The position numbers and the translations under genes were made by a program. The notes under the pieces were generated by a model. It worked only from the letters and a program-made list of their open reading frames with translations. It was not told the DNA's origin and did not search any database. 10,645 nucleotides of DNA from Collybiopsis luxurians FD-317 M1 (taxonomy: Eukaryota > Basidiomycota > Agaricomycetes > Agaricales > Omphalotaceae), in the NCBI GenBank assembly GCA_000827265.1, contig KN834812.1, positions 29,991 to 40,635 on the forward strand, read 5' to 3'. Below are positions 1-7,560 of this stretch, piece by piece. Within the stretch, counting starts at the first letter, position 1, and each line of letters begins with the position of its first letter.

Positions 1-26
1 GAACAGTAACTACGATCGGAAACATA

Positions 27-330
27 TTAAGTAAGTAAGTACCATATGAAGTAACTACAAATGACCGTTAGGGGTAAATGGAACAGCGAACCTTAACACC
101 ATTGCCCAGGTATCACAAGAGATATTAGAAGGATAGGGGAAAAACATACTTGCAGCAAAGCCATTTTGTTCTGGGCTAGTGTATTTGCTATGAAGAGTTG
201 ATCCAATTTCAAAGACTTTACAGAAGCTCAACTGACATTCATATGTGGATGATACAGCAACATGAACTGTAGACAGCAACTGACTGAAAAGAAAAGAAGT
301 CCAAAGTACAGAGAGAAAATTGAGTTGCAT
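27..330 (-). CDS. Candidate small secreted or GPI-anchored protein, two exons
   Basis: Not recognised as a known family. The ATG at 330 lies in a good context (CCACCAAAATG), 46 nt downstream of a TATAAGG at 382-376. Residues 1 to about 28 (starting MQLNFLSVLWTSFLF) look like a signal peptide ending near AVSS, followed by a short Cys-containing stretch (YECQLSFC). The uninterrupted frame runs to a stop at 55 (91 residues). A good fungal donor (AA|GTATGT at 149) and a weaker acceptor (TTAAG at 92) define a 58-nt intron. Removing it gives an 81-residue protein (exons 330-150 and 91-27) ending in a hydrophobic stretch (LFHLPLTVICSYFIWYLLT) after small residues, as in a GPI-anchor signal or membrane tail. 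What is seen is the signal-like N-terminus, TATA and donor; the splice and anchoring are inference. It could also be a chance reading frame. Confidence 0.3.
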
Positions 331-375
331 TTTGGTGGGATGCAAAAGAGTTAGAGCGAAAGCATAACCAGTGAA

Positions 376-382
376 CCTTATA
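376..382 (-). promoter_or_regulatory. TATA-like box for the small 5'-end candidate gene
   Basis: TATAAGG reads on the minus strand 46 nt before the candidate ATG at 330, a workable distance for a short leader. It supports that gene only weakly, because such boxes are frequent in AT-rich DNA. Confidence 0.3.
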
Positions 383-872
383 ATACTGAACTACTTGATC
401 AAATGAAATGCTGACCGATACCATTTGTGGCAGCTGACCTTTCAGTTGTATGTCATCTGATGTCCTAAAATGTGTAGGTCTACTTAATCTCACTAATGAT
501 AAGTTGCATGACATTCCGGAATATCAAATTTCTGAATTGCACCACTTGAATGATGAATAGCTTGCCGGTTGCACAATGTTCCCTAATTTTTACTGAGCCC
601 AAATGTTCTTGCAGGTTAACAGGAATAGACTGTAAACTGATTATCTGTATCAAATGAGAGGCAACCAATAAGATTGAGCAGATAGTATCAAAGCTTCATT
701 ATTTTCAGATATTCTAGGACCTCCAAATAAGAGATCAGCGGAAATAATTGATGTCAGATCATGGCTTGCAGTTACTCACTTCTAGACATCATAGGACACA
801 TGGATCAGGCATTATTTATCTCGGATCATGGGTTAATGAATCAATTTTGAAACATCATAGATATTAGCAACT
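383..872. other. Intergenic DNA with no recognisable gene
   Basis: Reading frames here are short and of non-protein-like composition. The right part (755-830) already shows isolated GATCATG boxes (near 755 and 821) like those of the repeat array that follows, so the array may once have extended leftwards. Confidence 0.5.
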
Positions 873-1255
873 TCGGATCATGACTCAGTAGGCTAAGATG
901 CAATACCGGATCATGCAAAGCAAGAATTATCTGTTGTTCCTACAAAATTATCTAATGCTGCATTACAGCACTGATGTATCAGTTGAGTAAGAAAGTGTAG
1001 CTCATTAACATTGAAGAATAATTGATAACTTGCAACTGGACCATCATTCATTAGGATATTTATGTAATTTGATAGTATAGAAGTCATGAGACCGGAAACT
1101 GAGACACTGTCTCGCATTTTTGGATTTGGACCGACCCTTTTACCTACATAGAAAAGTCATTTGCAAAAGCATGATTGTGATACATCAATGGATCAGAAGT
1201 TGTTGAATTGTGATTGGTTTTGAATGCCGCATTGAAATCATCACAATGTAGACAT
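873..1255. repeat. Diverged long repeat unit A (GATCATG module plus 174-bp-like module)
   Basis: The first part (873 to about 1050) starts with CGGATCATG, has a second GATCATG about 34 nt later, then a conserved stretch with GCATTACAG and AACTGG. The second part (about 1050-1240) carries ATTTATGTAATTTGATA, GAGACACTG and TTGTTGAATTGTG. Both parts recur in the same order in unit B and in the tandem pair further right. Stop codons in all frames of this copy argue against coding. Type of parent element unknown. Confidence 0.7.
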
Positions 1256-1411
1256 TCGGATCATGAACTATATGCAACACCAGATCATGCGAAGCCGGAA
1301 TTACCTGCTGTTGCTGCAAATTTATCTACTGCAGCATTACAGCCCTGACAAATCACTTGGTAAGAAAAGAGTGCATTATTCATGACAACCTCCAACTGGG
1401 CTCTCATTTAT
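1256..1411. repeat. Diverged repeat unit B, left part
   Basis: It repeats 873-1050 in the same order: CGGATCATG at 1256, GATCATGCGAAGCCGGAATTA at about 1283, GCAGCATTACAG, then AACTGGGCTCTCATTTATTGG. The offset between the paired GATCATG boxes is about 375-383 bp. The continuation expected from unit A resumes only at about 1784, after the inserted element. Confidence 0.7.
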
Positions 1412-1779
1412 TGGATGACTTCCCATAGAAACTAAAGCTTCCAATAAACAATCCGACACTTATTGGAAATTAGATTATGAGTCAAGTTATTTGCTTTATC
1501 ATTCCCGCCAATGCTGAAGTCAAGTATCACACTCACCTGATTTTGTTGATCCCAAATCGGTCAGACCTACTCGGCTTGAGTCGATGCATGTGGAAGCGTC
1601 ACCGGAGTATCCGAAAATGGGCTAGGAAATGTCATCGAAGGCTGAAAAAAATCTACAAAGGGGTCAGGGTTTATGATGCCTGTCAAATTTCAAATTTCAG
1701 CACTCGGAGCACTACCCGAGCATTCCAAATCGATTAATTGCAAGATTTTCGACAATTAATGCCTACGGGAAGTCATCCA
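1412..1779. mobile_element. MITE-like insertion with terminal inverted repeats
   Basis: About 368 bp bounded by inverted repeats TGGATGACTTCCCATAG (1412-1428) and the reverse complement of TGGATGACTTCCCGTAG (1763-1779): 17 bp with one mismatch, 12 bp perfect. It interrupts a repeat unit that is continuous in the neighbouring copy. The direct repeat CTCATTTAT abuts the left end (1403-1411) and recurs at 1784-1792, four bases past the right end, so it is only an imperfect target-site duplication. No transposase is encoded, so it would be non-autonomous. A small open frame (1477-1737, plus) has no recognisable domain. Part of the inverted repeat resembles flanking unit sequence, so the exact ends are uncertain. 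Confidence 0.45.
1439..1468. repeat. Perfect 9-bp inverted repeat (hairpin) inside the inserted element
   Basis: TTCCAATAA (1439-1447) and TTATTGGAA (1460-1468) are perfect reverse complements separated by 12 nt. It lies close to the left end of the MITE-like element, where subterminal hairpins are common. Confidence 0.5.
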
Positions 1780-1816
1780 TTCGCTCATTTATGTAATTTG
1801 ATAATTTAAAAGTTGT

Positions 1817-2164
1817 ATGACTGGAGACCAAGACACTGGCTTGCATTATTCAATTCGGATCAACCTTTATACCTGTGCCATTTGCGAAAGGATGATTGCG
1901 ACAGATCAACAGATCAGAACTTGTTGAATTGTGCTCTATTTTGGATGCCGCCTTGAAGCCTCGGAACTTAAAAATTGAAATCCGAAACATACGACTGGAG
2001 ACTGAGACACTGGCTTGCATTATTCGATTCAGATCAACCTTCATACCTGTGCCATTTGCGAAAGGATGATTGCAACAGATCAACAGATCAGAACTTGTTG
2101 AATTGTGCTCTATTTTGGATGCCGCCTTGAAGCCTTGGAACTTAAAAATTGGAATCCGAAACAT
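1817..2164. repeat. Tandem duplication, two 174-bp units
   Basis: Unit 1 (1817-1990) and unit 2 (1991-2164) have the same length and differ at nine positions, all transitions. The minus strand is open across both units (174 is a multiple of three, giving a 58-residue repeat), but the diverged third copy near 1050-1240 carries stops, so coding is unlikely. Confidence 0.85.
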
Positions 2165-2478
2165 ATGACCTGAATGTTTAGGAATTCAATGACATTTCCA
2201 AGTATGATTTAGGTGAAAGTAGTGGAATTTGACTTGTGGAAGCAGTCGTCAATATAAACTGTGATCAATGCCGCCTTGATTCCATTAGATTAGGTCTTAT
2301 GACAAAGTTAACTGAATTGTGACACAATTACAATGATGGAAGTGCGCAGTATTTACCTATTCCCCTATTCAATTTGAGTAATGAAGAATGAGAATAACAT
2401 AAAGTTGCCTGTTAAGGATCAGGCACGGAATTCACCACCTCTAAAACTCGGCATTTCATTTCATTCCATGCACTCGTA
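2165..2478. other. Intergenic DNA, no gene seen
   Basis: A short further echo of the array (ATGCCGCCTTGA near 2268) is visible. Otherwise there is no protein-like frame, RNA gene or strong repeat. Confidence 0.5.
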
Positions 2479-3102
2479 ATCATGGTAGTGAATGATGACG
2501 GTTGAAAAAGTGCATTTACTACACAAAGCTGTCCGGGCCGGTGACTTTTAAATGCCGACGGATCGAATTTCCATTCTCCTTGAGGATCTCTCTTCCTCAA
2601 TCCATTTCCAATATGTTCCCCGCCTCAAACCCAGTGCCGCTTGGATTTAAATGGACGGATATATATTGGGGTAGAGTAACTGAACAAGCAGATTATTCAT
2701 GACTGAAAGTAAGTAATGGTGATGCGAAGGTCGGTGTCAGGCGAAGTAAAGAATCAGAGCCAACAGTTAGAGCAATGGCCCATGGGCAATCTAACAATGA
2801 GAATCTTTGACATTATATCCCTGTCTGGCAAATGGCAACCGCAAAGTTCAATCAGTCAAGACTCAAGGGCCAGTTCCACCCCACTACACGCATCGACACT
2901 TCATAACTACTTCCATTAATGACTAGGATAAATATGTTTGGGGCAAGTCAGCCTCTTTTAAACTTGGCAACACTTGTGTATGCTCGTATCTAATGATAAC
3001 ATGTGTGAATTCCACGCATGGGTATAATGGCTAAGATAGACTCCTGCCAGTGAGACAACATTTGACTCAAGTTCATTCTACTCTACTTCTTTTCCTGTGA
3101 CC
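2479..3102 (-). repeat. Copy 1 of a ~0.62-kb dispersed direct repeat
   Basis: Alignable over its whole length, with small indels, to 9597-10213. Landmarks in order are ATCATGGTAGTGAATGA, GACGGTTGAAAAAGTGC, TCCGGGCCGGTGAC, GTTCCCCGCCTCAAACCCAG, a GATATATAT box, TTGACATTATATCCCTGTCT, ACACGCATCGACACTTCATA and GCATGGGTATAATGGC. Similarity stops at about 3101, at CTTCTTTTCCT. No convincing LTR ends (TG...CA with duplicated flanks) or transposase were found. The minus strand carries a decayed coding exon (separate entry). Confidence 0.85.
2884..3101 (-). pseudogene. Broken exon of an unrecognised protein, paralogous to 9974-10212
   Basis: In the frame matching copy 2, protein similarity is kept with conservative changes: PLYPCVEFTHVIIRYEHTQV here against PLYPCADLTQLIMRHEQTQV there, followed by LKEADLPQTY against LKEVDSGQTY. 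Both copies share the ending MKCRCV and the same TAG. This copy has in-frame TAG codons where copy 2 has CAG (after GKEAE), TTG (before PLYP) and CGG (before SLMEV), plus a deletion of about 20 nt near its start, so it is dead. The family is not recognised. Confidence 0.55.
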
Positions 3103-3834
3103 AAGGTATAACTCATTAACTTCTGCTTTGTACCAGGACTTTTGAACACCACGACAGCTGCCAGAAGCCGGTTTTTCATCCCGGCCTTAGTTGACGCATA
3201 AGTTTAGAAAGGTTATACACTCCGAAGGATATTACCTACCTTTTCCCTGTTATGTCTCAATCACAGCATCGGTACTACTGAGTGGTCAAGGTCTCACAAA
3301 AGTTATTATGTCCTGCGGCAAAGATCCATAAATGAATTCAAGTTGTTCACGATTGACATTCAATACGCTTTGGTAAAACAGTAAATTTAATGGACACTTC
3401 ATATACAAGAGGTTTCCAATTCTGGTTACAAGTGAAAATGATGTACATAGCATAGCGACCTACCAACTGAAAGAAAAAAGGAGAATGTAATACGGAATTG
3501 CTCACCCCAAGAAGCAATGAACAATCAGCACACACAATAAATATCGAAGTATCTCATGTCAAACCTAGGTCCTAAATAAAAGGTTTACATGGCCTCCTTG
3601 ACACTAGCTTGTCTTCTCGTAGAAAAAGGCAGAACATACATAGCGATACTAAGCCTGAGGCTCTGAGCTAGTGCAATTTTCAGATAGACCATGCCAAAAA
3701 GAGATCATGAATATATATATCCATATATCAAATAACCGCCATCGCTGTATTCCTCTTGCTGCCAGAGAAATTAGCTGATCGCTGCAAACAAAAAAATCGC
3801 ATAAATGGTAGGAAAGGTATTCAAGCACAAAACA
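3103..3834. other. Intergenic DNA, possible gene remnant on the minus strand
   Basis: This stretch lies downstream of the NLR gene. On the minus strand there is a short intron-like block (donor GTGAGC at 3505, pyrimidine tract, acceptor TTTCAG ending at 3467, 39 nt). It would join two open pieces, including VGRYAMYIIFTCNQNW, but no start codon or family can be assigned. AT-rich TATA-like runs occur near 3713-3728. No intact gene is seen. Confidence 0.4.
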
Positions 3835-3840
3835 TTTATT
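3835..3840 (-). terminator. Candidate polyadenylation signal of the NLR gene
   Basis: A canonical AATAAA reads on the minus strand 82 nt beyond the TGA stop at 3924-3922, a typical 3'-UTR distance. Cleavage would be expected at about 3805-3825. Inferred from the motif alone. Confidence 0.5.
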
Positions 3841-3921
3841 CAAGAGTGAAGTTTGTATGAACTTCATATGTATTCTGACACAAGCATTGGAGCTAATAAA
3901 GAATTTATCATTTTACGACAA

Positions 3922-6900
3922 TCATTTCCTAATGTGCTTTTTGAACAGGCTAAAAATTCCCTTGAATGCTTTATGGGAAGACTTTTTAGGTGGAGTAATA
4001 TCTGAGGTAGGAGTGTCAATGTCAGCTCGGATTTTTGTCATCTTTTGTATTCTCCTGAGAGTATCCGGGTGTTGCTCTCCTAATGTTTGCTTACACATCT
4101 CCACAAGTGGCTCTAAGATCTGCAGAGCTTCTTGATATCTTCCAATTCTAGAGTATATGGTTGCCAGATGCTCCATTGCAAAGAGAGTCGAAGGATGTTG
4201 CTCTCCCAGTAAGTTCTTGCACTTCTCCAATACTGGCTCTTCAATTTGCAGAGCTTTTTCATTGTTTCCAATGTAAGAGAGGTATAATGCCAAATTGTCC
4301 AGTCTAGTGAGAGTAGCTGGGTGTTCTTCTCCCAGTACTGTCTTTGACAGCTCTGCAAGTGGCTCTCCAATCTGCAGAGCTTCCTTAAATTTGCCCATTC
4401 TAAAGTAGATGGTTGCCAAGATGTCCATTTTGTCGAGAGTATCAGGATGGTGTTCTCCCAAAATTTCAACCGACATTTTCACCAGTGGCTCTGAAAGCTG
4501 CAGTGCTTCATTGTATCTTCCCGAATATGAATAAGACAGTGCTAAGTTGGATATTCTTTGCATAGTAACAGGATGCTGCTCTCCCAAGATTTGCTTTGAT
4601 ATGTTTACTAAAGGCTCTTGAAGGCACAGGGCATCATTATATCTTCCTATATCCAAGTAATCCCTGGCCAAGGTGTGTATTCTGTAAAGTGTATCAGGAT
4701 GGTGCTCCCCCATTATCTCTTTTGACATTTCCACCAGCGGCTCTGAAATCTTTAGTGCTTCATTATATCTTCCTATGTCACTGTAGCAAATTGCCAAGTT
4801 ACCCAGATTATCTAGAGTATCAGGATGCTGCTCTCCCAAAATTTTCTTTGACACTTCCACTAGTATGCTTGCAATCTGCAGAGCCTCTAGAAACCTTCCA
4901 GCTTGAGCATATCTATTTGCCAAATTGTTCAATATGTTGAGAGTTGCAGGATGCTGCTCTCCCAATACTTTCTTCGACATCTCCACCAATGGCTCATCAA
5001 TTTGCAGAGCTTCATTCCATCTTCCCATATTGGAATATTGGATTGACAAGCTATGCATTCCAGCGAGAGTCATTGGATCCTCCTCTCCAAATGATTCTTT
5101 TATCATTTGCAACAGGGACTCAGCAGTCTCTAGAGCTTCATTATTTTTTCCCAATCTTTCCAGTGCTGCTATTACCCACTTCATCTGATCTAGAGTCAGC
5201 CGATGCCTTTCCCCATATTTCTCCTCCAGTTGATGCCATAGTGGCTCCCATAACTCATAGGCTCTGGAAAAGTACCCACATTCAAACCACAAATGACCCA
5301 CAGCTCTATTGGTGTGTACATCTTCTGTAACTTCAAAGTGAATACAATGAGGAACAAGTGACTTTAAAAATGCAAAGTCTGCATCTTTTATGGCAATTGC
5401 TACAAGACTTTGAGCTTCTAGTTGAAAGTCTCTTTGCTTGACACTCTCAATGCTGTCTCGAATCCAGTGATGGACTAATGGATGCAATGAATATGTCCCT
5501 CCCTTTTCAACACTAATCAGAGAATATGAGCTTATTGTTTGAACAATGTTGTCCATCCAAATTTCATCCCACTCCAATTTTTGTGATGTTAGAAATGACA
5601 GAACAGGATAGGCTGCTAAAGTCTCTACTACTTCTTCACATGGGAGATTATCCAATGCCTTCTGAAATAATCTTCTTGGAATCCCTTCATAGTGATAGTA
5701 TGAACATAATCTCAGAAATGTTTTGCATTGCTCATCCAATTTTTTCCAACTAAGATCCCAAGTGGCATAGACTGACAGAGAATAGTTGTCAATGCTTTGG
5801 GGAAGACTCTTTGTCATCAATACTAGTTGATGCTGTTCCAATCTGTGCAGATATGAATCTAAGCAGTTTTGCTGTGATATATAAGAGCCAGCATGCACAA
5901 GAGCTAGGGCAAAGTAATGCATTTTTGCTGCAATGTCAGAGGCTATCAATTTCTGCTCTGGAGTAGCCTCATTGTCTTTAATAGCATGCTTCAAAAGTAA
6001 CTGTAAGCCATCTTCTGGTTCCATGTCCTTTAACATTTTGGACTTGATGCTGATCTGTTTGAGGCTACAATTCCTCGAAGTAATAATGACGTTACCATGA
6101 CTAGACTGAGGCAGAAACTTCCCCAAGTCAAGGTCAGGATCATCAGCATTATCATAGAGAATTATCCATTCTTCTTCATGCTGTGAAAGCCATCTAAGTC
6201 CAGCTTCCCAGTGGCTGAACTCATCAAGTCCATGCTTGAGAGCAATATCATAGTAACTTGCCTTAATGGACTCTTCAGAGTTTGCAGTAATTGTGTAGCA
6301 TTGAGTAAACCTTCAAAGGGAGAAAGTTATTCTCCATTCTTAAAGTTTCAAACACTGCTACCTTTTTCTGAATGTATTCATGAACTTCAAAGCAGTTTGA
6401 GTCTTTCCTGCTCCTCCCATCCCATAAAGAACAAATATTTTTCTTTCATGAGCTTTACTTGAAGAAGACTCAGCACTGAAATAAGTTTCAAGCTCTGAGA
6501 GAATATTCTTTCTCCCAGTATAAAATGGAGAGACTGGACTAAGGTCAGTCATGCCTGCAGTGAATCCTTTTAGTTTACTTCAGTAAATAAATTCTAGCAT
6601 GTTAAAACAGAGGATGTTACCAGCTGGAGCAGTTGGAACAGCATTTTCTTTAGATCTAGCTGCTCCATTTATGTTGACGTTTCCACAGATGGTAAAGTTT
6701 GATGCTCCAGAAAAATAGTCTCCTCTGTAAAGATTTACATAAACTCCGAACTGTTACAATATCTTGTGTCAGTACTGACGAGTAGTGTGTGGCAGATGCC
6801 GGAATATTTTGTTCTGGACTGGACATATGTGCAGTCACATGTGATGCTCCAGGAAAAATAGCACCTCTGTAAAAATTTATGTTTACTTTCAACCGAATTC

Positions 6901-6961
6901 ACAATTTCGTGTGTCATCACTGACGGATTGTGTGTGACATTCCTCCCAGAGCTCCGAACAT
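3922..6961 (-). CDS. NLR-like STAND protein: NB-ARC ATPase with C-terminal TPR array
   Basis: Fungal NB-ARC/TPR protein, a family of ATP-driven cytoplasmic switches linked to non-self recognition and programmed cell death. Exons on the minus strand: 6961-6921, (optional 6866-6780), 6724-6621, 6554-6362, 6310-3922. This gives 908 residues, or 937 with the optional exon; introns are 51-66 nt where fixed. Numbered on the short form: leader with SGASNFTICGNVNING (about 19-34); linker PFYTGRKN; Walker A GMGGAGKT (93-100); Walker B-like WIILYDNADD (161-170); GNVIITSRN (185-193); GLPL-like YFALALVHAG (245-254); winged helix about 295-328; LHPLVHHWIRDS (about 388); a diverged TPR at about 445-482; nine 42-residue TPRs, 483-860, with a consensus near GRYNEALQ...EPLVEMSK..LGEQHP.TL; and a basic tail, 861-908. 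The ATG at 6961 is the first in frame after an upstream stop. No N-terminal effector domain is recognised. Domain calls are firm; 5' exons and function are inference. Confidence 0.9.
4068..5202 (-). repeat. Nine coding 126-bp TPR repeats
   Basis: The TPR part of the NLR gene is nine back-to-back units of 126 bp (42 residues), each ending in a LGEQH-like motif, except the first, which ends GEED. Kinesin-light-chain-type TPRs of this length form a superhelical ligand-binding surface. Units are clearly related but not near-identical, so recent unit turnover is not evident. The residues just after P.TL and before LA vary most between units. Confidence 0.9.
6780..6866 (-). other. Optional cassette exon in the NLR leader (duplicated exon)
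   Basis: Between acceptor TTTTTACAG (ending 6867) and a GTCAGT donor at 6779 lies an 87-nt exon, in frame both upstream and downstream, adding 29 residues including GAIFPGASHVTA. A better-looking donor, CA|GTACTG at 6775, gives 91 nt and leads to a stop (TAG) in the next exon. Exon, intron and acceptor resemble the next unit: both exons begin AGG..., contain TATTTTTC(C)TGGAGCATCA and are preceded by the same type of intron starting after CACACA...CGTCA. Acceptors are 142 bp apart. Skipping it also keeps the frame. Confidence 0.55.
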
Positions 6962-7115
6962 GTTGCAGATCGGAAATAGGTGAATGAACGGTTTGTTGAC
7001 TTCTAAGGTGATGGAGAATATTAGATACTTTCGTATTGATCAAAATTTTTCCCACCTATCGGCCATTGGGCGGAAGTTGATCCTGGGGATCAAACGACCG
7101 CCAAGGGTTTTACAT

Positions 7116-7125
7116 CTTATATATA
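7116..7125 (-). promoter_or_regulatory. TATA box of the NLR gene
   Basis: TATATATAAG reads on the minus strand, preceded by GCGGG, 155 nt before the chosen ATG at 6961. It would start transcription at about 7090 and leave a leader of about 130 nt. It is the strongest TATA match upstream of this gene. Confidence 0.5.
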
Positions 7126-7560
7126 CCCGCCAGCCATTGATTAGATACGATTATCATCATATAATCATACATTCACTTCTTGACATTTCACTCACACGAT
7201 GCAGTATTGACTAGTGAATTGAAAGCGATGTATCACACACCTCTAGATATTCAGCCCATCAACCTTTTTGCCGCCCTCCGACACTTGTCGGAAAATTGTA
7301 CAGACAGGACGGTTCTTAGTTGCTGACTTATTGAAACACATTGTGATCAAATGCCGATCACCCTCAAAGCTATGCCGGTGTGACTGAATGCAAACATGTT
7401 TCATATCCACAGCTCAGGCGCTTGAGATTTAAGCAGCTTCATACATCCATAATTCACATGTTTTACCAAAACCTCGCAATACTTGTTAGCATACAATACA
7501 GTCAGTGGGAAAACAACATTTCAAGTTATTCTCTCCTCTCACTCTCCTGCTTTATCACAG
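7126..7560. other. Intergenic DNA between the NLR promoter and the ALDH remnant
   Basis: No protein-like frame on either strand. The only structure noted is a small inverted repeat, CCGACA-CT-TGTCGG, at 7278-7291. The upstream promoter region of the NLR gene would lie here. Confidence 0.5.

Noticed and set aside
1850..2164. 104-codon minus-strand frame made of two 58-residue repeats
   Set aside because: It is open only because the 174-bp unit is a multiple of three; the diverged third copy has several stops, and differences between units follow CpG decay rather than codon position.
3018..3060. tRNA-like GGGTATAATGGCTAAGA string (also near 10107)
   Set aside because: No B box or cloverleaf pairing could be found around it; the string is simply conserved between the two long repeats and lies in the coding exon frame.
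2479..3102. Solo LTR interpretation of the 0.62-kb repeat
   Set aside because: No clear TG...CA ends, target duplication, primer-binding site or polypurine tract, and the repeat includes a protein-coding exon.
3467..3535. Intron-like block with possible short gene on the minus strand
   Set aside because: The donor and acceptor look acceptable, but the 39-nt intron is very short, no ATG starts the upstream piece, a stop lies just before it, and no family is recognised. It was kept only as a note in the intergenic entry.
3649..3867. 72-codon open frame on the minus strand beyond the NLR stop
   Set aside because: It lies in the presumed 3' UTR across the AATAAA signal, in AT-rich DNA, with no domain and no signs of coding.
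4596..5330. Several 87-128 codon plus-strand frames
   Set aside because: They are antisense shadows of the TPR repeats and recur with the 126-bp period.
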